Source: Solirubrobacterales bacterium
GTDB lineage: Bacteria; Actinomycetota; Thermoleophilia; Solirubrobacterales; Solirubrobacteraceae
Direction of reading: 5' to 3'
NCBI GenBank assembly: GCA_025964065.1
Contig: JAOPZO010000263.1
Coordinates: 1 to 5,527, forward strand
DNA length: 5,527 bases
Below are positions 1 to 5,368 of the stretch, piece after piece; the first letter of the stretch is position 1, and each line of letters begins with the position of its first letter. A program made the translations under genes and the position numbers. The notes beneath the pieces are model-generated. The model did not search any database. It saw nothing but the letters and a program-made list of their open reading frames with translations, and had not been told where the DNA came from.

Positions 1-468
1 GATCCGCCCGCCCGTGGTCGCCTGCTCCGTCGCGGGCACGCACGACGGGGCCTGCAGGCGCACGTCGAGCGGCGCGCCGCGGAGCTCCGCGCGCATCCAG
101 GCGATTCCCGCGGGCCCGAGGACGTTCGCGACCTCGTGGGGGTCGGCGACCACCGTCCCGGTGCCGCAGGCCGCAAGCAGCCGAGCCGCCTCGGCCGGGG
201 CGAGCAGCGTGCTCTCCAGGTGCATGTGGCCCTCGATGAGCGCGGGCGCGAGGACGACGTCGCCCACGTCCTCCACCGCGTCCCCGCTGACGTAGTCGCC
301 GACCCCGACCACCAGGCCGTCGGCGATGGCGACGTCCGCGCGGCGCACGGTGCCCGTGTGCACGTCGAGCACGCGCCCGCCGCGGAGCAGCCGGTCGGCG
401 GGCGCCTCGCCGCGGGCGACGGCGAGACGGCGGGCGAGCGCCGGGACGGCGGGGTCCTCGTGGGGCAT
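1..468 (-). CDS. ade: Adenine deaminase, N-terminal part (runs off left edge)
   Basis: The product would hydrolyse adenine to hypoxanthine and ammonia (purine salvage, cytoplasmic, metal-dependent amidohydrolase superfamily). Only the first 156 codons are present and the frame is open to base 1. The family is normally about 550-600 residues, so most of the catalytic domain lies outside the window. Visible hallmarks: a short beta-sandwich start around residues 26-58 (LLRGGRVLDVHTG), then APALIEGHMHLEST at 74-87 with the metal-binding HxH (H81, H83), then VVADPHEVANVLG at 106-118 and PSCVPAT at 141-147. The ADPHE-ANV and SCVPA segments distinguish adenine deaminases from other amidohydrolases. 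EGHMHLEST replaces the commoner DGHVHIESS, a conservative change. The ATG at 468 has no clear Shine-Dalgarno, but a weak -10-like CAGACT lies 6 nt upstream, so a leaderless mRNA is possible. It is divergent from the membrane-protein gene at 616. Confidence 0.87.
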   Translation of the reverse strand, partial: MPHEDPAVPALARRLAVARGEAPADRLLRGGRVLDVHTGTVRRADVAIADGLVVGVGDYVSGDAVEDVGDVVLAPALIEGHMHLESTLLAPAEAARLLAACGTGTVVADPHEVANVLGPAGIAWMRAELRGAPLDVRLQAPSCVPATEQATTGGRI

Positions 469-514
469 GGGCGCAGTCTGCACCGCCGGGTCCGACGGGC
501 GCGCACCGACGAGG

Positions 515-542
515 TTGCATCCCGCCATACATCGTGTATGGT
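515..542 (+). promoter_or_regulatory. Sigma-70-type promoter for the 616 membrane-protein gene
   Basis: TTGCAT at 515-520 (-35) and TATGGT at 537-542 (-10) are separated by 16 bases. The -10 box fits the actinobacterial TANNNT pattern and the -35 box keeps the TTG core. The predicted transcription start is near 549, giving a 5' leader of about 67 nt before the ATG at 616. Identified by pattern only. Confidence 0.5.
525..541. promoter_or_regulatory. Palindromic operator candidate (CCATAC-N5-GTATGG)
   Basis: CCATAC at 525-530 and GTATGG at 536-541 form a perfect 6-bp inverted repeat around the 5-base spacer ATCGT. The right arm covers most of the -10 box TATGGT (537-542), so a bound dimeric repressor would block the promoter. 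The size and symmetry resemble operators of TetR-type or similar dimeric regulators, but no regulator gene is in the window and the cognate protein is unknown. Lying between divergent genes, it could affect ade as well. Confidence 0.5.
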
Positions 543-595
543 CGCCGCTACACACGCTGTCCGGACGCCACATACGGCGGTCGGCGGTGGCAATC

Positions 596-604
596 GGAGA
601 GAAA
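596..604 (+). promoter_or_regulatory. Purine-rich ribosome binding site for the 616 gene
   Basis: GGAGAGAAA at 596-604 is the only Shine-Dalgarno-like stretch upstream of the ATG at 616. The GGAG core ends 16 nt before the ATG, longer than the usual 5-10 nt, so it is a weak or unusual site. It still supports 616 as the start, because no alternative start codon in frame lies closer to it. Confidence 0.4.
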
Positions 605-615
605 GCGGGTCATCG

Positions 616-1545
616 ATGGAACCGGGCTACACGCCAGCACCGGGGTACGGGGAGCTCCTCGGCCACCCCTCCCCCGTCGTCGCGAGCGACTTCGACGCAT
701 GGTTCTTCCTGTTCTGGGCGGGCCTGCTCGTCGTCGTCATCGCGCTCCCCTGGGCGATCATCCGCTGGCGGAGGCACAACGACGTCCTGCCGATCCTCAT
801 GCTGGGCGCCGGCCTCCTCACCTCGCTCGGCGAGCCGATGCTCGACCTCGTCGGCCACCTCCGCTGGTCGGAGAACCTGCACGGCCCGGCGTTCACCAAC
901 TTCGGCATCCCGGTGCCGCTGCTGATCCCGCCCTGCTACGCCCTGTTCATGGGGCTCGAGGCCTACTGGATCTGGTCCATGATCCAGAAGGGCATCACCA
1001 AGCGCGGCTTCATGCTGATGTTCGCCGCCTGCGGGGTCTCCGACGCCATCATGGAGCACCCCGGCGTGATCATGGGCGTCTACGAGTACTACGGGACGCA
1101 GCCGTTCGAGTTCTACAAGTTCCCGTTCTACTGGTCCTTCACGAACGGCGTGGCCATCGCCACGATCGCCGTCCTCCTGCATTTCGTCTGGCCGCTGGTC
1201 AAGGACGGGCCCGCGTGGCACAAGGCCGCCGTGCTGCCGCTCGGCATCATCGGCACGATGATGGGCGAGTTCGGCGCGGGCTTCCCGGTCTTCCTCGCGA
1301 TCAACGCGAACATCCCGACCTGGCTCCAGTGGGTCATCGGCTCGGGCACGCTCGTCATCTCGGTCGTGTGGATCCGCGTGCTCGCACAGCTCGTGGCGAA
1401 GGACGGCGCCCCGGAGTACACGTTCCTGGGCCTCTTCCGGGCCCGGTTCATGATGCCCCACCAGCGCGAGGCCTACATCGCGGGCCTGAGCGGCGGCGCG
1501 GCCGCCGCCGCTCCGGCCGACGACCGCACGAGGGTCACGAACTAG
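616..1545 (+). CDS. Seven-segment integral membrane protein of uncertain function, possibly AveC-like
   Basis: A 309-residue polytopic membrane protein with no signal peptide. Approximate hydrophobic segments: 26-49, 57-80, 97-123, 131-154, 171-195, 204-230 and 234-260, followed by a cytoplasm-like tail ending in a low-complexity GGAAAAAP stretch (293-300). Several charged residues sit inside or at the edge of membrane segments: E73-P74 and D77, E115, D143 and E147-H148, and E218. The loop YEYYGTQPF (156-164) and FPFYW (169-173) are striking. This array of polar residues suggests an enzyme active site or a substrate channel and not a simple anchor. From memory, the pattern of an Asp and Glu four apart, then an aromatic-rich Y-x-Y-x-G segment, then FP-x-Y before the next helix resembles AveC-like 'spirocyclase' proteins of actinobacteria. 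That assignment is tentative and I give no symbol. The gene stands alone between a regulated promoter and a terminator. Confidence 0.88.
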   Translation: MEPGYTPAPGYGELLGHPSPVVASDFDAWFFLFWAGLLVVVIALPWAIIRWRRHNDVLPILMLGAGLLTSLGEPMLDLVGHLRWSENLHGPAFTNFGIPVPLLIPPCYALFMGLEAYWIWSMIQKGITKRGFMLMFAACGVSDAIMEHPGVIMGVYEYYGTQPFEFYKFPFYWSFTNGVAIATIAVLLHFVWPLVKDGPAWHKAAVLPLGIIGTMMGEFGAGFPVFLAINANIPTWLQWVIGSGTLVISVVWIRVLAQLVAKDGAPEYTFLGLFRARFMMPHQREAYIAGLSGGAAAAAPADDRTRVTN

Positions 1546-1556
1546 GACCACGGGCG

Positions 1557-1573
1557 GCGCGCCACCGGCGCGC
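1557..1573. repeat. Small GC hairpin after the membrane-protein gene
   Basis: GCGCGCC (1557-1563) and GGCGCGC (1567-1573) form a 7-bp perfect inverted repeat around an ACC loop, 12 bases after the stop codon at 1543-1545. It may add to transcript stability or to termination with the larger hairpin downstream. In DNA this rich in G and C such a repeat can also arise by chance. Confidence 0.35.
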
Positions 1574-1592
1574 GGGCCCACCCGCAGGACGA

Positions 1593-1620
1593 CGAAGGGC
1601 CCGCGCGTGCGGGCCCTTCG
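1593..1620. terminator. Bidirectional terminator hairpin between convergent genes
   Basis: CGAAGGGCCCGC (1593-1604) and GCGGGCCCTTCG (1609-1620) are perfectly complementary, a 12-bp stem with a GCGT loop. It lies between the stop of the plus-strand membrane-protein gene (1545) and the stop of the minus-strand racemase gene (1647), where it could serve both. There is no T tract on either side, as is common for terminators in high-GC actinobacteria. Confidence 0.8.
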
Positions 1621-1646
1621 CCGTTCCCGGCCGGCGAGCGGGCCGC

Positions 1647-2816
1647 TCAGTCGGGCAGCACGAGCGCCCCGGCCTCGCGAAGCGCCGCGAGGCGCTCCGC
1701 GTTCACGCCCCAGCCCTCGAGCGCGGCCGGCACGTCGCCCGGCACGGGCCGCGCGGCGCCCGGCGTCCGGTCGAAGCGCGGGGCGGCCGAGGGCTGCACG
1801 AGGCCGTCGAGCGTCGTGAAGCTCCCGCGTGCCGCCATGTGCGGGTGGCCCGGCGCCTCGAACATCCCCTGCACGGCGGTCGCGCAGGCCTCCTCGCCCT
1901 CGAGGATCGCGGCCCACTCCTCGCGCGTGCGCCCGGCGAAGACCTCGGCGAAGCGCTCCTTGAGCGCCGGCCAGGCGGCGAGGTCGTACTGCGGCGCCTC
2001 CTCGGCCGGGATCCCCACGAGCTCGAGCAGCCGGGCGTAGAACTGCGGCTCGATCGCCCCCACCGCGACGTGACCGCCGTCCGCGGTCGCGTAGACCTCG
2101 TAGAACGGCGCGCCCGAGTCGAGGAGGTTCGTGCCCGGCTCGTCCTTCCACATCCCGCCGGCGCGGAGGCCGTGGAAGAGGGAGGTCAGCAGCGCGGCCC
2201 CGTCGACCATCGCGGCGTCCACGACCTGCCCGCGCCCGGACACCCGCGCCTCCAGCACGCCGCAGACGACCCCGAAGGCGAGGAGCATCCCGCCGCCGCC
2301 GTAGTCCCCGACGAGGTTCAGCGGCGCGAGCGGCCGCTCGCCCCGGCGGGCCATCCCGCCGAGCGCGCCCGCGACCGCGATGTAGTTGATGTCGTGCCCG
2401 GCCACGTTCGCCATGGGTCCGTCCTGGCCGTAGCCCGTCATCCGCCCGTAGACGAGCTTCGGGTTGACCGCGGCGGTGTCCGCCGGGCCGAGCCCGAGGC
2501 GCTCCATGACCCCGGGGCGGAAGCCCTCGAGGAGCACGTCGGCGCTCCGGCAGAGGTCGAGCACGAGCGCCTTCGCGTCCGCGTGCTTCAGGTCGACGGC
2601 GACGGACGGGCGCCCGCGCCGCGTGACGTCGAACTCCGGGCGCACGAGCGCGAGCTCGCCCTTGCGGTCCAGGCGGATGACGTCCGCGCCCATGTCGGCC
2701 AGCAGCATCGCGGCGAACGGCCCCGGGCCGATACCCCCGATCTCGACGACCCGGACGCCCTGGAGGGGCCCCCGGGGCGCGTCGGGGGTCTGCTCTGACG
2801 TGGGGGTGGCGCTCAT
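1647..2816 (-). CDS. mcr: Alpha-methylacyl-CoA racemase (CaiB/BaiF CoA-transferase superfamily)
   Basis: The enzyme interconverts (2R)- and (2S)-2-methylacyl-CoA so that methyl-branched acids can enter beta-oxidation, in the cytoplasm and usually as an interlocked dimer. The 389-residue product closely follows, from memory, Mycobacterium tuberculosis MCR: GVRVVEIGGIGPGP (20-33), a GADVIRLDR nucleotide-loop segment (43-51), GFRPGVMERLGLGP (98-111), AGHDINYIA (139-147), PLNLVGDYGGG (165-175), GQVVDAAMVDG (196-206) and GAIEPQFYA (253-261). The catalytic residues are all present at a constant offset of 15: H141 and D142 (H126/D127 in MCR), D171 (D156) and E256 (E241). Conservation of these favours a racemase over a plain CoA-transferase. 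I chose ATG 2816: TAGCGT lies 7 nt upstream, fitting a leaderless start. A GTG at 2849 with GGAGGG 6 nt upstream is the alternative, but the extra 11 codons include CCT and TGT, which are rare here. It is divergent from the SDR. Confidence 0.93.
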   Translation of the reverse strand: MSATPTSEQTPDAPRGPLQGVRVVEIGGIGPGPFAAMLLADMGADVIRLDRKGELALVRPEFDVTRRGRPSVAVDLKHADAKALVLDLCRSADVLLEGFRPGVMERLGLGPADTAAVNPKLVYGRMTGYGQDGPMANVAGHDINYIAVAGALGGMARRGERPLAPLNLVGDYGGGGMLLAFGVVCGVLEARVSGRGQVVDAAMVDGAALLTSLFHGLRAGGMWKDEPGTNLLDSGAPFYEVYATADGGHVAVGAIEPQFYARLLELVGIPAEEAPQYDLAAWPALKERFAEVFAGRTREEWAAILEGEEACATAVQGMFEAPGHPHMAARGSFTTLDGLVQPSAAPRFDRTPGAARPVPGDVPAALEGWGVNAERLAALREAGALVLPD

Positions 2817-2823
2817 CCCCGCG

Positions 2824-2829
2824 ACGCTA
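2824..2829 (-). promoter_or_regulatory. -10 box TAGCGT for a leaderless racemase mRNA
   Basis: Read on the minus strand, TAGCGT (2829 to 2824) fits TANNNT and ends 7 nt before the A of the ATG at 2816, the spacing expected when transcription begins at the start codon itself. It also argues against the upstream GTG at 2849. Confidence 0.5.
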
Positions 2830-2907
2830 CACGCGCGAGGCGCCCGCACGCCGCGCCCTCCGCCCCTGGAAGAACAGCCTGTCCGGGCACGGTGTCGCCA
2901 TCTCGAC

Positions 2908-2913
2908 TACGCT
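2908..2913 (+). promoter_or_regulatory. -10 box TACGCT for a leaderless SDR mRNA
   Basis: TACGCT fits TANNNT and is followed by six bases (CCCGCC) and then the ATG at 2920. Transcription would therefore start at or next to the A of the ATG. No Shine-Dalgarno sequence precedes this ATG, which agrees with leaderless translation. Confidence 0.55.
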
Positions 2914-2919
2914 CCCGCC

Positions 2920-3801
2920 ATGAGATCTGAACTGACCTCGAGCGGGCGCGTCGTCGCCATCACGGGCGGCGGCCGCGGCATCGGTCTCGCGACCGCCAAG
3001 GCACTCCTCGCGGGCGGCTGCCGCGTCGTGCTCGGCGACATCGACCTGGCGGTCGTGGAGGCCGCTGCCGCCGGGCTCGGCCCGGGCGCCCACGCGCTCC
3101 ACCTCGACGTCACCGACGACGCATCCTTCGATGCCTTCCTCGCCGCGGCGGCGCGCGACGTCGGCCCCGTCGACGTGCTCGTGAACAACGCGGGCATCAT
3201 GCCCATCGGACCGTTCCTCGACGAGGCGCCGGCCACCGCGCGGCGCGCGGTCGACATCAACCTGGGCGGCTGCCTCAACGGCATGCGCGCCGCGCTGCCG
3301 GCGATGCTCGCGCGCGGCTCCGGCCATGTCGTCAACGTGGCCTCCGTCGCCGGCAGGTCCCCCGTGCCCGGCGGCCTCACCTACGCCGCCACGAAGGCCG
3401 CGGTCATCTCCGCGACGGAGACGGCCCGCGTCGAGTTCGCCGGCCAGGGCGTCGCCTTCACCTGCGTCATGCCGTCGTTCACGAACACGGACATCGTCGC
3501 GGGCACGAAGGGCACGCGCTTCGTGAAGAACGTGGAGCCCGAGGAGGTCGGCGCCGCCATCGCCGCCGCGATCGCGAGCCGCCGCAAGGACGTCTACGTC
3601 CCGGCGGCCGTCGGCGCCATCGTGAAGCTCACGCCGCTCATCGGCCGCAGGCTGCGCGACGCGACGAACAAGGCGATCGGGGCGGACCGCGCCTTCCTCG
3701 ACGTCGACCAGGGTGCGCGCGCCGCCTACGAGAACCGCATCGCCCCCGCGAGCGTCCCGCCGCAGCTGGAGCCCCCGCCGGGCGTCGACGGCGAGCGCTG
3801 A
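2920..3801 (+). CDS. Classical short-chain dehydrogenase/reductase (SDR)
   Basis: A 293-residue NAD(P)-dependent oxidoreductase. The Rossmann fold is complete: cofactor motif TGGGRGIG (15-22), acidic residue D40 at the end of the second strand (favouring NAD(H) over NADP(H)), adenine-ring residue D63 in LDV, NNAG (89-92), and the catalytic set N114, S142, Y155 and K159 in the YxxxK arrangement. The core of about 250 residues is followed by a longer C-terminal tail (roughly 245-293) ending in a proline-rich stretch, where SDRs vary to suit their substrate. The substrate cannot be read from the sequence. Its position opposite an alpha-methylacyl-CoA racemase and directly before a carboxyltransferase suggests a hydroxyacyl-CoA, sterol or terpenoid alcohol, by inference only. 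The ATG at 2920 is the only start giving the correct N-terminus; the in-frame region upstream belongs to non-coding DNA and the opposite-strand racemase. It shares a transcript with the next gene, whose GTG is one base past this stop. Confidence 0.95.
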   Translation: MRSELTSSGRVVAITGGGRGIGLATAKALLAGGCRVVLGDIDLAVVEAAAAGLGPGAHALHLDVTDDASFDAFLAAAARDVGPVDVLVNNAGIMPIGPFLDEAPATARRAVDINLGGCLNGMRAALPAMLARGSGHVVNVASVAGRSPVPGGLTYAATKAAVISATETARVEFAGQGVAFTCVMPSFTNTDIVAGTKGTRFVKNVEPEEVGAAIAAAIASRRKDVYVPAAVGAIVKLTPLIGRRLRDATNKAIGADRAFLDVDQGARAAYENRIAPASVPPQLEPPPGVDGER

Positions 3802-3802
3802 G

Positions 3803-5368
3803 GTGCACGACCCGCGGGACCTCCCGGAGCCCGGCGAGACGACGAAGGCCGAGGGAACCGCGGAGCTCGAGCGCCGCCGGGCCCTCGCGCTCGGGATGGG
3901 CGGGCCGGAGCGGCTCGCGGCGCTTGCCGCGAAGGGGCGGCTCAACGCCCGCGAGCGCGTCCACGCGCTCCTCGACGAGGGCTCCTTCGTGGAGCTCGGG
4001 ATGCTCGCGCATTCCGACCGGCCCGAGGTCGGGGAGCGCGCTCCCGCCGACGCCGCGGTGACCGGGGTCGGGACCGTCGACGGCCGGAAGGTCTGCGTCA
4101 TCGCGAACGACGCGACCGTGATGGCCGGCTCCACGGGGAAGGTCGGCGCCCGCAAGCAGGGCCAGATCATGAGCCTCGCGGGCCGCAAGGGCTACCCGCT
4201 GCTCATGCTCGGCGACGCCAACGGCGGCCGCCTTCCCGACCTCCTCGGCTCGGACTTCGGCGCCTCGGCGGGCACGGACGAGGGCGAGCACTTCCTCGGC
4301 CTGCGGGTCGCGGGCGACCGCATCCCGCGGGTCACCGCGATCCTCGGCAACGCGTACGGCGACCCGGCGTTCTGGGCCGGCTCCTCCGACTTCGTCGTGA
4401 TGGCCGAGGGCGCGTCCGTCGCACTCTCGGGCCCGTCGCTCGTCGCCTCCTCCACGGGCGCGGATACGACCCACGACATGCTCGGCGGCGCCGACATGAC
4501 CGTGAGGACGACCGGGGTCGTCTCCCGCCTGGAGCCCAGCGAGGCCGACGCGCTCGCCGCGGTCCGCCGCTTCCTCTCCTACCTGCCCTCGAACGCGACG
4601 CTCCCCGCGCCCACCGCGCCCGCGGTCACCCCGGCGACCCCGCCCGACGCGCTCGGGGACCTCGTCCCGGACCGCGGCCGCCGCGGCTACGACGTGCGGA
4701 AGGTCATCGACGGCGTCGTCGACGGCGGCTCGTTCTTCGAGCTCCACCCGCAGTTCGCCCGCAGCCTCGTCGCGGGCCTCGCCCGCGTGGACGGCCGGCC
4801 CGTCGGCGTGCTCGCGAACCAGCCCAAGCACCGCGGCGGCGTTCTCGACGTCCCCGCCATCGTGAAGGCCACGCGGCTCGTGGACCTCTGCACCGCGTTC
4901 GGGCTGCCGCTCGTGTTCCTGCAGGACCTCCCGGGCGTGCTCGTCGGCGTCGAGTCCGAACGTCTGGGCGTCGCCCAGCGACTGCTCGAGCTGTTCACCG
5001 CGATCGCTCGCTCCCCGGTCCCGAAGGTCACCGTCGTGCTGCGCAAGGCGTTCGGCTTCGGCTACATCGTCCTCGGCGGCGCGCCCATGGGCACGGACTA
5101 CGTCGTGGCCTGGCCCAACGCGGAGATCGGCTTCATGTCCGCCGAGAACGCGGTGCAGGTCGTCCACCACCGCCGGCTCCAGGCCGTCCGCGCGGAGCAC
5201 GGCGAGGAGGCGGCGCGGCAGCTCGCGGCCCAGCTCGAGCTCGACGTGCACCGGGCCTTCGCGCCCTGGCAGGCCGCGAGCCAGTCGTTCATCCACGACG
5301 TCATCCGCCCGGACGAGACCCGCGCCGCCGTCGTGCGCGGCCTCTTCATCGGCAGCGGCTACCGCTGA
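3803..5368 (+). CDS. Acyl-CoA carboxylase beta (carboxyltransferase) subunit, divergent active-site loops
   Basis: A 521-residue member of the PccB/MccB/AccD5-type family, which moves a carboxyl group from biotin to an acyl-CoA; 521 residues is a normal family length. Landmarks: LAALAAKGRLNARERVHALLDEGSF (38-62), the N-terminal crotonase-like half to about residue 264 (ending FLSYLPSN), and the C-terminal half beginning near YDVRKVIDGVVDGGSFFEL (296-314), with VGVLANQPKHRGGVLD (334-349), DLPGVLVG (375-382), KVTVVLRKAFGFGY (408-421) and AWPNAEIGFMSAE (436-448). The usual SGGARIQEG loop reads DANGGRLPD (138-146), the GPCAGGAVYSPALTDF region reads GNAYGDPAFWAGSSDF (182-197), and RKAYGGAYD reads RKAFGFGYI (414-422). 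Substrate is therefore uncertain. No biotin carboxylase or biotin carrier gene is in the window. I chose GTG 3803 because it begins one base after the SDR stop, with a weak GGCGAG upstream; starting earlier would overlap the SDR out of frame. Confidence 0.92.
   Translation: MHDPRDLPEPGETTKAEGTAELERRRALALGMGGPERLAALAAKGRLNARERVHALLDEGSFVELGMLAHSDRPEVGERAPADAAVTGVGTVDGRKVCVIANDATVMAGSTGKVGARKQGQIMSLAGRKGYPLLMLGDANGGRLPDLLGSDFGASAGTDEGEHFLGLRVAGDRIPRVTAILGNAYGDPAFWAGSSDFVVMAEGASVALSGPSLVASSTGADTTHDMLGGADMTVRTTGVVSRLEPSEADALAAVRRFLSYLPSNATLPAPTAPAVTPATPPDALGDLVPDRGRRGYDVRKVIDGVVDGGSFFELHPQFARSLVAGLARVDGRPVGVLANQPKHRGGVLDVPAIVKATRLVDLCTAFGLPLVFLQDLPGVLVGVESERLGVAQRLLELFTAIARSPVPKVTVVLRKAFGFGYIVLGGAPMGTDYVVAWPNAEIGFMSAENAVQVVHHRRLQAVRAEHGEEAARQLAAQLELDVHRAFAPWQAASQSFIHDVIRPDETRAAVVRGLFIGSGYR

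Larger units (their letters stand above)
469..615. promoter_or_regulatory. Divergent intergenic region between ade and the membrane-protein gene
   Basis: This 147-bp non-coding stretch separates two genes transcribed away from each other. It contains a promoter candidate for the plus strand, a perfect palindrome across that promoter's -10 box, and a purine-rich ribosome binding site before the ATG at 616. It is locally richer in A and T than the flanking genes, especially at 511-560, as expected of a promoter. The minus-strand gene has only a weak CAGACT box at 475-480. Confidence 0.7.
2817..2919. promoter_or_regulatory. Divergent promoter region between racemase and SDR genes
   Basis: This 103-bp gap separates the racemase (minus) and the SDR (plus), a layout that often means shared control. 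Each gene has a -10-like box almost touching its ATG. A short palindrome ACAG-C-CTGT (2874-2882) sits near the middle and is too short to call an operator with confidence. No convincing -35 box is visible for either direction. Confidence 0.55.

Noticed and set aside
610..2151. A 513-residue minus-strand open frame opposite the membrane-protein gene
   Set aside because: Its composition is low-complexity (R, G, A, E, D) and it overlaps clear genes on both strands, including the racemase in another frame. No motif is visible.
534..2798. A 754-residue plus-strand open frame crossing the membrane-protein and racemase genes
   Set aside because: It is arginine-, proline- and histidine-rich with no recognisable domain, and runs across a terminator and two well-supported genes. 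It is a by-product of the high GC content.
2817..2849. GTG start at 2849 for the racemase
   Set aside because: It has a good GGAGGG Shine-Dalgarno, but the added codons include CCT and TGT, rare in this window, and a -10-like TAGCGT lies inside them. ATG 2816 is preferred, though the alternative is not excluded.
2874..2882. ACAG-C-CTGT palindrome in the racemase/SDR promoter region
   Set aside because: Only four base pairs per arm and no extension beyond them, which is expected by chance in a region of this size.
2464..2919. N-terminal extension of the SDR frame back to 2464
   Set aside because: The extra residues lie antisense to the racemase and look non-coding. The SDR fold begins directly after the ATG at 2920.
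2827..4188. A 453-residue minus-strand open frame opposite the SDR
   Set aside because: It lies antisense to the SDR and the start of the carboxyltransferase, both with full motif support, and its own sequence shows no domain.
3638..5296. A 552-residue minus-strand open frame opposite the carboxyltransferase
   Set aside because: It is rich in R, E, D, V and H without hydrophobic core patterns or motifs, typical of the antisense frame of a high-GC gene.
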